Assembly: GCF_002910915.1 (NCBI RefSeq) | Contig: NZ_NEUF01000153.1 | Location: forward strand, 414 to 64,413 | Reading direction: 5' to 3' | DNA from: Streptomyces sp. SM10 | GTDB lineage: Bacteria > Actinomycetota > Actinomycetes > Streptomycetales > Streptomycetaceae | Length of the DNA: 64,000 nucleotides | Shown here: positions 42,911 through 51,397 of the stretch, piece by piece | Layout: every line of letters begins with the position of its first letter | How positions within the stretch are numbered: the first letter of the stretch is position 1 | Program-made: the position numbers and the translations under genes | The notes under the pieces: model-generated | Databases searched by the model: none | Told to the model about the DNA's origin: nothing | The model's input: only the letters and a program-made list of their open reading frames with translations

Positions 42911-43813
42911 TCAGATGGAGACACCGTGCGAACGCAGGTAGGCGATCGGGTCGACGTCCGAGCCGTAGCTCGGGCCGGTCCGGACCTCGAAGTGGAGGTG
43001 CGGGCCGGTGGAGTTGCCGGTGGAACCGGAGAGGCCGATCTGCTGTCCGCCGGTCACGGTCTGGCCGGCCGAGACCTCGAGCGAGGACAGGTGCGCGTAC
43101 TGGGAGTACATGCCGTCGCTGTGCTGGATGACGATCTCGTTGCCGTACGCGCCACCCGAGCCGGCGGAGACCACGGTGCCCGGACCGATGGACCGGACGC
43201 TGGTGCCGGAGGCGGCCTGGAAGTCCGAACCGGTGTGGTAGCCGCTGGACCAGCTGGCACCGGAAGCGCGGTACTGGGTGGTGACGTTGGGGTTCTCGAC
43301 CGGAGCGGCGTAGCCGGAGCTGTTGCTCTCCGGGGCACCGGAGTCGGCGGTCTTCGCGGCCGTCTCCTCGGCCGGAGCGGCCGTCTTCTCCGCGGGGGCG
43401 GAGGTCTTGGCCTCTGGAGCGGCCTTCGAGGGCGCGGCCTCGGCGGAACCGGACGCCTTGGCGCCGAGCGTGAGCTTCATGCCCGGGTGGATCAGGGCCG
43501 GGTTCTCGCCGACGACGTCCCGGTTCTCCTGGTAGAGCTCCTGCCAGCCGCCCTTGACCTTCTTGTCGGCCGCGATCTTGGCCAGGTAGTCCCCGGCGAC
43601 CACGGAGTAGGTCTTCGGGGAGCCCTTGGCGGCCGACGCGGGCGCACTGTGGGGGGCGGCGGGCTTGGCGGCCGGTGCGGCCTGCTCGGCCGCGTGGGCG
43701 CCGGTGGCGCCGATCAGCGGGAGCGCGAGAACGGCGCCACCGGCACCCGCGGCAAGGACGCCTCGGGAGATCGGGCCGGTCTTCGTACGACGGTGCTTGC
43801 CTTTTGCGGGCAT
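42911..43813 (-). CDS. Secreted LysM and M23-family peptidase
   Basis: A 300-residue exported cell-wall hydrolase. The basic N-terminus MPAKGKHRRTK precedes a hydrophobic signal segment (VLAAGAGGAVLALPLIG) ending near AHAAEQ. A LysM domain follows (TYSVVAGDYLAKIAADKKV to IHPGMKLTLG), then an Ala/Pro/Lys-rich linker and a C-terminal M23 LytM domain with the zinc ligands in SGYHTGSDF and PHLHFEV. It would bind peptidoglycan through LysM and cleave cross-bridges. ATG 43813 has a GGAGAGGAAA SD. Expression is probably controlled by the ydaO riboswitch directly upstream. Confidence 0.94.
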   Translation of the reverse strand: MPAKGKHRRTKTGPISRGVLAAGAGGAVLALPLIGATGAHAAEQAAPAAKPAAPHSAPASAAKGSPKTYSVVAGDYLAKIAADKKVKGGWQELYQENRDVVGENPALIHPGMKLTLGAKASGSAEAAPSKAAPEAKTSAPAEKTAAPAEETAAKTADSGAPESNSSGYAAPVENPNVTTQYRASGASWSSGYHTGSDFQAASGTSVRSIGPGTVVSAGSGGAYGNEIVIQHSDGMYSQYAHLSSLEVSAGQTVTGGQQIGLSGSTGNSTGPHLHFEVRTGPSYGSDVDPIAYLRSHGVSI

Positions 43814-43832
43814 GGGGGATTTCCTCTCCGGC

Positions 43833-43990
43833 GCCTGCGAGGTGAGCTGTCGGGTGCGGACTGGAGATGCCCGGCCGCGCAGTGCGCGACTTGACCCCGA
43901 GCCGTACCGGATCTCTCCGGACGGCGGCCTACCTGGTTCCCCCGCTCCTGCCACACGTGGGTCGGTGCGGATTCCGGGCGGCGGCAGGAT
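43833..43990 (-). ncRNA. ydaO/yuaA-type c-di-AMP riboswitch
   Basis: On the minus strand the leader contains GGGGGAACCAGGTAGGCC, later CGGGGTCAAGTC, and ends with ACCCGACAGCTCACCTCGCA before the SD. These are the conserved blocks of actinobacterial ydaO leaders in the right order, ending about 20 bases before the peptidase ATG. ydaO RNAs bind c-di-AMP and commonly control cell-wall hydrolase genes in Streptomyces. The exact 5' end is uncertain. The remaining non-coding sequence up to 44,392 shows nothing else recognisable. Confidence 0.75.
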
Positions 43991-44392
43991 TAGGCGTTCC
44001 GTCCGGATTGACCGTGACCGTAAGCGAGGCGGGACGCCGGGAACAAGCCATGGATTGCGGACCGGAATCCGCGCTTCATTTCCGATGCGGAATTCCCGTC
44101 ACACTCCGTGGATCAGGGATCTTGGCTTTCCGCGCGGCGTCAGGAATACCCGTCGGGATTTCCGCCACGCACCGTCACGGATATGATCCCGCTCACCCGC
44201 CTCATCTCATCTCCCGTACAAGCGGGGCATGTTCTGCTAAATGCGCCAATACGGACATGTCGCAGCCATCATCGCCGCGGGCGGGCCGAGACCGCGGCGG
44301 CCGAGACGGTTGCCCGATGCAGCCATGTCGTATCGTCGCGGGCGTGCACCCGTCGGCGAGCGGCGCCGACGCCAGACACCCCAGGAGCCCTT

Positions 44393-45217
44393 GTGACGCA
44401 GCTGCCAGAGGTCCCGCCGGCCGGCCCCGAGCCGACGGACGTCGACCTGACCGGTGTCCGCAACTTCCGTGATGTCGGCGGACTTCCGACCGCGGACGGC
44501 CGCACCGTGCGCTACGGGCGCCTCTACCGCAGCGGACATCTCGCCCACGCCACCGAGGCCGACGCCGCCTTCCTCGCCGGGCTCGGCCTGCATACGATCT
44601 TCGACTTCCGCAACGCGGCCGACCACAAGCTCGACGGTCTCGACGTGGAGCTGCCCGGCGTCCGGAATGTGAGCATTCCGCTCTCCGACCCGGCCGACGG
44701 CGCGGAGTTCTGGCGCCTGGTGCGCGACGGGAACATCCAGCAGCTGCGGTCGATCCTGGCCGACGGCAAAGGCACCGACCGCATGGTCGCCTCGTACCGG
44801 TCGATCATCAAGGACCGCACCGCGGAGCACAGCCGCGTGCTGCACGCACTGGCGGAGGACAGCGTGCCTGCCCTGATGCACTGCGCGGCGGGCAAGGACA
44901 GGGCCGGCCTGTCGGTCGCGATCTCCCTCCTCGCCGTCGGAGTCGAGAAGGAGGCCATCGAGGCCGACTACCTCAAGTCGAACGACGCGCACCGCCGCTA
45001 CAAGGTGCAGCGCAGCGACTCCTCGCCGGCGGGGATGTCCGACGAGGTGATGGAGCTGCTCAACCCCCTCTTCGGCGCCCACGCCGACTACCTGGACGCA
45101 GCGTTCGCCACGATCGAGGAGATCTGGGGCGGCACGGACCGCTACTTCCTCGAAGGTCTCAAGATCACCCCCGAGACGCGCGAGAAGCTGCGGGAGCGCC
45201 TCGTCGAGGGTGCGTGA
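44393..45217 (+). CDS. Tyrosine-protein phosphatase (Y_phosphatase3 type)
   Basis: A 274-residue phosphatase. It has the family start GVRNFRDVGGLPTADGRTVR, GRLYRSGHLA, IFDFRNAADHKLDG and the P-loop MHCAAGKDRAGLS with the catalytic Cys and Arg. It belongs to the bacterial Tyr/Ser-phosphatase group that includes MptpB-like enzymes, which dephosphorylate proteins or phosphoinositides. GTG 44393 has AGGAG five bases upstream. It is transcribed alone and is convergent with the DUF6126 gene. Confidence 0.9.
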   Translation: MTQLPEVPPAGPEPTDVDLTGVRNFRDVGGLPTADGRTVRYGRLYRSGHLAHATEADAAFLAGLGLHTIFDFRNAADHKLDGLDVELPGVRNVSIPLSDPADGAEFWRLVRDGNIQQLRSILADGKGTDRMVASYRSIIKDRTAEHSRVLHALAEDSVPALMHCAAGKDRAGLSVAISLLAVGVEKEAIEADYLKSNDAHRRYKVQRSDSSPAGMSDEVMELLNPLFGAHADYLDAAFATIEEIWGGTDRYFLEGLKITPETREKLRERLVEGA

Positions 45218-45258
45218 CGACAGGGTTCAGCCTTCCCCCGCCACCGTGACGCCGAGCG

Positions 45259-45432
45259 TCAGCCCTTGCCCGCCACCGTGAAGAGAAGGAAGAGGAAGGC
45301 CGCGACGACGTGTCCGGCCACCAGGTAGGCGAAGAGCCGGATCACGACGCCGCGGGGCATCCGCCTCTCCTGTGTGTCCACGCTCTTCGTCCTGCGGGGG
45401 GTCAGTGGATCGTAGTGCTCCGAATCGGACAT
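45259..45432 (-). CDS. DUF6126-family small membrane protein
   Basis: A 57-residue protein: a hydrophilic N-terminal third (MSDSEHYDPLTPRRTK), a basic turn (ERRMPRGVVIR) and one hydrophobic helix (LFAYLVAGHVVAAFLFLLF) before a short basic tail. ATG 45432 has a GAGAGAGGA SD. It follows an XRE-cupin regulator gene by 99 bp on the same strand, the arrangement I recall next to the hopanoid operon in S. coelicolor (DUF6126). Likely a single-pass membrane peptide; function unknown. Confidence 0.78.
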   Translation of the reverse strand: MSDSEHYDPLTPRRTKSVDTQERRMPRGVVIRLFAYLVAGHVVAAFLFLLFTVAGKG

Positions 45433-45531
45433 GGCAGTCCTCTCTCTACCGGCCGATCGGGCCGGTGTGGCGAACGGTGCGGGCGTGCGGTGCGGGCGGG
45501 CGTGCAGGCCGGGCGTACGGGGCCGGCGGGA

Positions 45532-46152
45532 TCAGAGTCGGTGGATCCCGCCACCCAGGCACAGCTCGGCGGCGGGGCTCTGCAGCAGCGTGTGGACGAA
45601 GAGCAGGCGCGCCCCGCCGGCGTCGAGCGCCGCGATCCGGTGCGGCGTGAGCGAGTCGAAGTGCGCGCTGTCGCCGGGACCGAGGTCGTGCACGGTCTCT
45701 CCGAGCACGACGCGGAGCCTGCCGTCGAGGACGTACAGCCACTCCTCGCCGGGGTGGACGCGCACGAGATCGCCTTCGGCGCCGTACGGGACGTGGACCC
45801 GCAGGGCCTGCATCGCACGGCCTGATCCGCCGGCCTGCCGGTAGGCCCAGCCGTCCGCTTCCGTGCCGCGCGGGACGTCCTCGACCGGACCGCCGCGGAC
45901 GATCGCGTCACGTTCGGGCGGCATCTCCCCCAAGAGCTCGGAGACGGTCGTACCGTAGACACGGGCGAGTCCGAGCAGCATCGGGAGCGAGGGCTGCCTG
46001 CGGCCCGTCTCCAGCCGCGAGAGGTGGGCCGGGGAGAGCCCGGCCCGTCCGGCCGCCGCCTCCAGGGTGAGGCCGCGGCTGCGGCGCAGGTCGCGGAGGC
46101 GGGGCGCGACACCGGGGAGCTCGTCGGCCACCCCTCCGTCAGGAGGATTCAT
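45532..46152 (-). CDS. XRE-family regulator with C-terminal cupin domain
   Basis: A 206-residue regulator. Residues ~16-75 form an XRE helix-turn-helix (RDLRRSRGLTLEAAAGRAG and LSPAHLSRLETGRRQPSL). Residues ~120-195 form a cupin sensor (VRVHPGEEWLYVLDGRLRV and LGPGDSAHFDSLTPHRIA). Such proteins are usually repressors that sense small metabolites. It lies immediately after the last hopanoid gene on the same strand. A palindrome upstream (TTGCCTC-G-GAGGCAA) is a probable autoregulatory operator. The small DUF6126 gene downstream is probably in its transcript. Confidence 0.9.
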   Translation of the reverse strand: MNPPDGGVADELPGVAPRLRDLRRSRGLTLEAAAGRAGLSPAHLSRLETGRRQPSLPMLLGLARVYGTTVSELLGEMPPERDAIVRGGPVEDVPRGTEADGWAYRQAGGSGRAMQALRVHVPYGAEGDLVRVHPGEEWLYVLDGRLRVVLGETVHDLGPGDSAHFDSLTPHRIAALDAGGARLLFVHTLLQSPAAELCLGGGIHRL

Positions 46153-46172
46153 GCCTCCATTGAGCCAGCACC

Positions 46173-46207
46173 TTTCCTCCGGGGCAAATTTATTGCCTCG
46201 GAGGCAA
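46173..46207. promoter_or_regulatory. Palindromic operator pair upstream of the XRE-cupin gene
   Basis: TTGCCTCGGAGGCAA (46193-46207) is a perfect 7-bp-arm palindrome. An imperfect copy, TTTCCTCCGGGGCAA, lies at 46173-46187, 20 bp (two helical turns) away. Both sit within 55 bases of the regulator ATG, where autoregulation would act. It lies before the aminotransferase stop on the coding map, so a promoter here would start a separate regulator transcript. Confidence 0.6.
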
Positions 46208-46216
46208 AAGGCGCCC

Positions 46217-47611
46217 TCAGCGGTTGGCGACGGCCTGCTTCACCAGGGTCCGGCCGAAGTCCCACATCAGCCCGCTCCCGCTGTGCGCGTCGTCCATGAC
46301 GGCGGTGAACGCCCTGACGAAACGGTCGACCTCGGGCTCCCCGATGACCAGCGGCGGAATCAGTTTGATCACCTCGAGGTGATCGCCTGAGACCTGGGTG
46401 AGGATCCGGTGCTTCTGCAGCAGCGGCACCACCACCATCTGCGCGAAGAGCCCCTTGCGGGCGGCCTGCAACATCGTCCAGCGGCTGCGGAGCCCGAGGG
46501 AGGACGGCCGACCGAACTCGATGCCGATCATCAGCCCTCGCCCGCGCACCTCGTGCAACAGCTCGTAGCGGCCGACGAGGGCGGCGAGCCGTTCGCGTAG
46601 CAGGTCACCGGTGCGGCGGGCGTTCGCCACGGTCTCCTCCTGCTCCATGACGGCGAGGACGGCGAGCCCGGCGGCCATGGCCTGGGCGTTCGATCCGAAG
46701 CTCGCGGAGTGGACGAGGACCCGGTCCATGGAGGAGTAGACGCGCTTGAAGATCCAGTCCTTGCCGAGCGTGGCGCCGACCGGGACGTACCCGCCGGAGA
46801 GCGCCTTGGCGATACAGAGCAGATCGGGCTCGACCCCCTCCTCGTGCTGGTAGGCGTAGAAGTCGCCCGTCCTGCCGAGGCCGGTCTGCACCTCGTCGGC
46901 GATGAGCACGGCCTTGTGCCGGTGGAGCAGTTCCTGCGCCTCCCGCAGGAAGCCCGGGGGTGCGGCGTGGACGCCCTTGCCCTGGATCGGCTCCACGACC
47001 AGCCCGGCCACGTCTCCGCGCTTCAGTTCACGCCGCAGGGCGTCGAGGTCGCCGAGCGCGATGGACGTGTCGGGGAGCAGGGGCGCGAACCCGTCGCGGA
47101 AGCCCTTCTCGCCGTTGACGGAGAGCGAGCCGGTGGTCAGCCCGTGGAAGGCGTGGTCGCAGTAGAGGATCCGCGGCTTGCCGGTGGCGTAACGGGCGAA
47201 CTTCAGCGCGGTCTCGACCGCCTCCGTACCGCTGTTACCGAAGAACACGCGGTCCAGGTGCGGGCTGTGGGCCAGGAGCTTCTCGGCGAGCAGCCCGGGC
47301 AGCGGCTGGCAGTCGAAGCGCGTGAGGTCGGCGAGCGAGGCGTCCAGGACGTCGTGGAGCGCCTTGCGAACGACGGGGTGGTGCCTGCCGAGCCCCATCA
47401 CGCCGAAGCCGGCGAGCATGTCGAGGTAGTCGTTGCCCTCCGCGTCCCAGAAGTGCGCGCCCTCGGCCCTCTCGTAGACCTTGTCGAAACCGAGGGTGTG
47501 AAGCATCCGCGGCAACTGGTGGTTGAGGTGGCGGGCGTGCAACTCGTAGCGTTCAGGACCTCGCTCCGCGAGGAGCCGCCCAAGATCGAAGCCAGGCCGT
47601 TCGTCCTTCAT
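46217..47611 (-). CDS. hpnO: HpnO-type class III aminotransferase of hopanoid side-chain synthesis
   Basis: A 464-residue PLP enzyme. It has FFGNSGTEAVETALKFAR, DHAFHGLTTGSLSVNG, LIADEVQTGLGRTG and the PLP Lys region CIAKALSGGYVPVGA. In hopanoid operons the last-step aminotransferase converts ribosylhopane or bacteriohopane aldehyde to aminobacteriohopanetriol. It ends the hopanoid operon, and its ATG overlaps the dxs stop by 4 bases (ATGA). The assignment rests on the family and the operon order, which matches S. coelicolor. Confidence 0.88.
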   Translation of the reverse strand: MKDERPGFDLGRLLAERGPERYELHARHLNHQLPRMLHTLGFDKVYERAEGAHFWDAEGNDYLDMLAGFGVMGLGRHHPVVRKALHDVLDASLADLTRFDCQPLPGLLAEKLLAHSPHLDRVFFGNSGTEAVETALKFARYATGKPRILYCDHAFHGLTTGSLSVNGEKGFRDGFAPLLPDTSIALGDLDALRRELKRGDVAGLVVEPIQGKGVHAAPPGFLREAQELLHRHKAVLIADEVQTGLGRTGDFYAYQHEEGVEPDLLCIAKALSGGYVPVGATLGKDWIFKRVYSSMDRVLVHSASFGSNAQAMAAGLAVLAVMEQEETVANARRTGDLLRERLAALVGRYELLHEVRGRGLMIGIEFGRPSSLGLRSRWTMLQAARKGLFAQMVVVPLLQKHRILTQVSGDHLEVIKLIPPLVIGEPEVDRFVRAFTAVMDDAHSGSGLMWDFGRTLVKQAVANR

Positions 47612-49518
47612 ACCTCGTTCTCCTTCGGCACGTTCCGCTCCTCCACCGTCGTGCGGCGCTCCAGCGCCGCGCCGATGCGTCCGGCGACCTCCACCGGGGT
47701 GAGTCCGATCTCCGCGAGTACCTCACCGCGCCCGGCGTGCGCGAGGAACTGCCCGGGAATGCCGAACGTCCGCAGGGGTACGTCGACGTCCGCGTCCCGC
47801 AGGGCCTGTCCGACGGCCCAGCCGACCCCGCCGGCCCTGCTGTTGTCCTCGACGACCGCCACCAGCCGGTGCTGCGCGGCGAGCGCGGGCAGGTGCCCGT
47901 CCACCGGTTTCACCCAGCGCGGGTCGACGACCGTGCAGCGGATTCCGGATCCGGCGAGCAGGTCGGCGGCCTGCAGACAGAGCGGGGCGAGCGCCCCGAC
48001 GGCCACCAGCAGGACATCCGGGTCCGGCGCCCGGTGCAGGAGGTCCATACCGCCGATCCTTCCGACGGCCGGGACGGGCTCCCCCACCGACTCCTTCGGG
48101 AACCGGATCACCGTCGGTGCGTCATCGATGCTGACGGCCTCGCGCAGTTCCTCGCGCAGGCGGTCGGCGTCGCGCGGGGCCGCGATCCGGAGCCCGGGGA
48201 CGACCTGGAGGACGGACATGTCCCACATGCCGTTGTGCGAGGGGCCGTCGACCCCGGTGACCCCGGCCCGGTCGAGGACGAAGGTCACCCCGCACCGGTG
48301 CAGGGCGACGTCCATCAGGAGTTGGTCGAAAGCCCGGTTGAGGAAGGTCGCGTAGACGGCGACGACCGGGTGCAGACCGCCGGTGGCCAGCCCCGCGGCG
48401 GAGACCGCGGCATGCTGCTCGGCGATCCCGACGTCCCAGATCCGGTCGGGGAACCGCGCCGCGAAGCGGGTCAGCCCGACCGGGTGCAGCATGGCCGCGG
48501 TGATCGCGACCACGTCAGGGCGCTCGGCCCCGATCTCCGCGATCTCGTCGCCGAACACCGAGGTCCAGGACGGCGCGGCGGGGACGACGAGGGGTTCGCA
48601 GGTCAGGGGGTCCATCCTGCCGACGGTGTGGAAGCGGTCGGCGTCGTCGGCCAGGGCGGGTGCATAGCCGCGGCCCTTCTCGGTGATGCAGTGCACCAGC
48701 ACCGGACCGTGGAAGCGCCTGGCCCGCTGCAGTGCGGACTCGACCGCTGCGGTGTCGTGCCCGTCGACCGGTCCGACGTACTTCAGACCCAGGTCCTCGA
48801 ACAGGCCCTGGGGGGCGAACGTGTCCTTGAAGCCCTTCTTCGCGCCGTGAAGCGATCCGTACAACGGCGGTCCGATGACCGGTGTCTGCTGGAGCACCCC
48901 CTTGCCCCAGGACAGGAAGCGCTCGTAGCCGTCGGTCGTACGGAGGGTGGCGAGATGGTTCGCGAGACCGCCGATGGTCGGAGCATACGACCGCTCGTTG
49001 TCGTTGACGACGATGATCAGCGGGCGGTCACCGGCCGCCGCGATGTTGTTGAGGGCCTCCCAGGCCATGCCGCCGGTGAGTGCCCCGTCGCCGATGACCG
49101 CCACGACATGGCGGGCACGGCCCAGCACCTCGTCGGCCTTGACGAGGCCGTCCGCCCAGCCGAGCACGGTGGAGGCGTGGGAGTTCTCGATGACGTCGTG
49201 CTCGGACTCCTCGCGGGAGGGGTAACCGGAGAGACCGTCCTTGCCGCGCAGCTTGGAGAAGTCCTGGCGGCCCGTCAGGAGCTTGTGCACATACGTCTGG
49301 TGCCCGGTGTCCCACAGGATGCGGTCCACGGGCGAGTCGAAGACCCGGTGCAGGGCGACGGTGAGTTCGACCACTCCGAGGTTGGGTCCGAGATGACCGC
49401 CCGTCCTCGTCACGGCCCGGATGAGGAACTCCCTGATCTCCTGGGCGAGCTCTCCGACCTCCTGCCGGCTCAGCGCCTTGAGGTCCGGCGGCCCTTTGAT
49501 GGATTCCAGCAGCGTCAC
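47608..49518 (-). CDS. dxs: 1-deoxy-D-xylulose-5-phosphate synthase
   Basis: A 636-residue thiamine-diphosphate transketolase-like enzyme. It has the N-terminal LLESIKGPPDLKALS, TGGHLGPNLGVVELTVALH, the ThDP motif VIGDGALTGGMAWEALNN and LDRAGVTGVDGPSHNGMWD. It makes DXP from pyruvate and glyceraldehyde 3-phosphate for the MEP pathway. This operon copy supplies C5 units for squalene. GTG 49518 is preferred: GAGAGGGG lies upstream and it matches the family start; an in-frame ATG lies at 49545. The 189-bp gap to hpnH is where ispG sits in related operons, but no such gene is here. Confidence 0.95.
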   Translation of the reverse strand: MTLLESIKGPPDLKALSRQEVGELAQEIREFLIRAVTRTGGHLGPNLGVVELTVALHRVFDSPVDRILWDTGHQTYVHKLLTGRQDFSKLRGKDGLSGYPSREESEHDVIENSHASTVLGWADGLVKADEVLGRARHVVAVIGDGALTGGMAWEALNNIAAAGDRPLIIVVNDNERSYAPTIGGLANHLATLRTTDGYERFLSWGKGVLQQTPVIGPPLYGSLHGAKKGFKDTFAPQGLFEDLGLKYVGPVDGHDTAAVESALQRARRFHGPVLVHCITEKGRGYAPALADDADRFHTVGRMDPLTCEPLVVPAAPSWTSVFGDEIAEIGAERPDVVAITAAMLHPVGLTRFAARFPDRIWDVGIAEQHAAVSAAGLATGGLHPVVAVYATFLNRAFDQLLMDVALHRCGVTFVLDRAGVTGVDGPSHNGMWDMSVLQVVPGLRIAAPRDADRLREELREAVSIDDAPTVIRFPKESVGEPVPAVGRIGGMDLLHRAPDPDVLLVAVGALAPLCLQAADLLAGSGIRCTVVDPRWVKPVDGHLPALAAQHRLVAVVEDNSRAGGVGWAVGQALRDADVDVPLRTFGIPGQFLAHAGRGEVLAEIGLTPVEVAGRIGAALERRTTVEERNVPKENEV

Positions 49519-49707
49519 GCTCGGGCCCCTCTCTGGTCCTGTCATCGGCTCACGGTCACATCGACCGCACCGGCACCGGCGCGCACCGGGCGACCGCCAC
49601 CGGCCCGGCCGGATGCGCCGCGAGGGGCGGCACACCAGGAGCAGCCGGGCCGGCAGCCGGGGAAGACACCGGTGCGACCGGCTCCCGGCTCCCCTGCGGT
49701 CATGACC

Positions 49708-50727
49708 TCAGCGGTTCCCGCCGATCGTCTCCCGTGCCGCTCGCAGGGATTCCTTCAGCGACCCCATGGTGGCGAGCACCGCGGTGGGCTCGTAGCCGCA
49801 GTGCGCCATGCAGTTGGCGCAGCGCGGGTCCTTGCCACGGCCGTACTTGTCCCAGTCCGTGTCCTCGATGAGCTCCCGGTAGGTCGGCACGTACCCGTCG
49901 CTCATCAGGTAGCAGGGCCGCTGCCAGCCGAAGAGCGAGTAGTTGGGGATCGCCCAGGCCGTGCACGGGAAGTCGGCCTTGCCTTCGAGGAAGTCCAGGA
50001 AGAGCGGCGAGTGGTTGAGCCTCCAGCGGCCGCGGTTGCCGCCGGCGAACGACTTCTTGAACAGCTCACGGGTCTGCTCGACGCCCAGGAAGTGCTCCTG
50101 GTCGGGCGCCTTCTCGTAGGCGTAGGCGGGCGAGATCATCATCTCGTCGACCTTCATCTCGTCATTGAGGAAGTTGAGCACCTCGATGACGGTCTGCGGG
50201 GTGTCCGTGTTGAAGAAGGTGGAGTTGGTCGTGACCCGGAAGCCGCGCCGCTTGGCCTCCTTCATCGCCTCCACCGCTTCGTCGAAGACGCCTTCCTTCG
50301 CGACCGATTCGTCGTGCCGCTCACGCAGTCCGTCGATGTGCACCGCGAAGGCGAAGTAGCGGGAAGGGGTGAACTTGTCGAGCTTCTTGCGCATCAGCAT
50401 GGCGTTGGTGCAGAGGAAGACGTACTTCTTCTTCGCCACCAGCTGGCGCACGATCTCGTCGATCTGAGGGTGCATCAGAGGTTCGCCGCCGGCGATGGAG
50501 ACCATCGGGGCACCTGATTCCAGCACCGCCCCGACGGCCTGTGCGACCGGCATGCGCTGCTTGAGCACTCCGGCCGGGTGCTGGATCTTGCCGCAGCCCT
50601 CGCACGCCAGATTGCAGGCGAACAAGGGCTCCAGCTCGACGATCAGCGGAAACTTCTCCCGCTTGCGGAGCTTCTGTTCGAAGAGATACGTCGCAACCTT
50701 GATGGACTGACGGAGCGGCATGGCCAT
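49708..50727 (-). CDS. hpnH: Radical SAM adenosylhopane synthase HpnH
   Basis: A 339-residue radical SAM enzyme. The cluster motif FACNLACEGCGKIQHP (CxxxCxxC) and the HpnH-typical VSIAGGEPLMHPQID and FLCTNAMLMRKKL are clear, as is the C-terminal CANCMAHCGYEPTAV. HpnH adds 5'-deoxyadenosine to diploptene to form adenosylhopane, the first side-chain step. An SD GGAGGTG lies six bases before the ATG and overlaps the end of hpnG. Confidence 0.95.
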   Translation of the reverse strand: MAMPLRQSIKVATYLFEQKLRKREKFPLIVELEPLFACNLACEGCGKIQHPAGVLKQRMPVAQAVGAVLESGAPMVSIAGGEPLMHPQIDEIVRQLVAKKKYVFLCTNAMLMRKKLDKFTPSRYFAFAVHIDGLRERHDESVAKEGVFDEAVEAMKEAKRRGFRVTTNSTFFNTDTPQTVIEVLNFLNDEMKVDEMMISPAYAYEKAPDQEHFLGVEQTRELFKKSFAGGNRGRWRLNHSPLFLDFLEGKADFPCTAWAIPNYSLFGWQRPCYLMSDGYVPTYRELIEDTDWDKYGRGKDPRCANCMAHCGYEPTAVLATMGSLKESLRAARETIGGNR

Positions 50728-50733
50728 CTGGGC

Positions 50734-51393
50734 TCACCTCCTGGGGAGCAGCAAAGATCGGTGCCATTCATGAAAAGCCGGAAGGACGGCACGGAGAACA
50801 CGGAATGCCGATATTCCACCGCGGACCGTGCCGATACGGACGAGCTCATGCTCTGGAGCGTCCACGACCACCCGTACGGCCGCAACCGGGCGTGGCCCCG
50901 TGCGTACGGCGGTGCGGAGCGTGGCGGCGGACTCCATGTCCACCGCGATGGCACCGGTGGCCCGGAGGCCGGCCCGCTCCGGGCCCCGGACGACATGCCC
51001 GGAGCCGGCCAGCGGGCCGGTGTGGACCGTGCGTCCGGGCACCACCCTGACCAGCGCGTCGACCAGCAGGCCCGTACCGCTGCAGGGCGTCGTACCGCCG
51101 GAGTCCCGGGTCTCCTCGGCCACCACGAGGTCGCCCGGGTGCATGCCGGGCTCCAGCCCGGCACAGAAGCCGGAGGCGATGACCGCCGTCCCTCCGGCCC
51201 CGCCCAGTCCCAGTGCGTCCCGGACGGCGTCCTCCGCAGCCCGGGGGCCCATCCCGGACCGGATGATGCTCACCGGTCCGGGGCCGGGAAGGCCGCTCCT
51301 CCTGCCGGTGCGCAGGGCGAGGCGCTCGATGCCGAGCGCGCAGGCGATCAGCAGCGGCGTGGTGGGACCGGGCGGCTCCGGTGCACCACCCAT
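50734..51393 (-). CDS. hpnG: HpnG-type nucleoside phosphorylase
   Basis: A 219-residue PNP/UDP-phosphorylase-fold protein. It has IIRSGMGPRAAEDAV, VIASGFCAGLEPGMHPGD and IAVDMESAATLRT, the typical Met-Glu ribose contact. HpnG removes adenine from adenosylhopane to give phosphoribosylhopane. The sequence is shorter than many phosphorylases but complete. The gene starts 4 bases after the shc stop and lies six bases before hpnH. Confidence 0.88.
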   Translation of the reverse strand: MGGAPEPPGPTTPLLIACALGIERLALRTGRRSGLPGPGPVSIIRSGMGPRAAEDAVRDALGLGGAGGTAVIASGFCAGLEPGMHPGDLVVAEETRDSGGTTPCSGTGLLVDALVRVVPGRTVHTGPLAGSGHVVRGPERAGLRATGAIAVDMESAATLRTAVRTGPRPVAAVRVVVDAPEHELVRIGTVRGGISAFRVLRAVLPAFHEWHRSLLLPRR

Positions 51394-51397
51394 GGAC

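Noticed and set aside
44187..44392. Additional small gene or tRNA between the riboswitch and the phosphatase gene
   Set aside because: No cloverleaf or plausible SD-ATG was found in this stretch.
49543..49701. A 53-codon minus-strand ORF between hpnH and dxs with a GCRPGCSWC Cys cluster
   Set aside because: Its only start has an SD-like GAGG too close to the ATG, the composition is Gly/Arg/Ala-rich as in noise, and no conserved pattern is evident. It overlaps an upstream ATG option for dxs.
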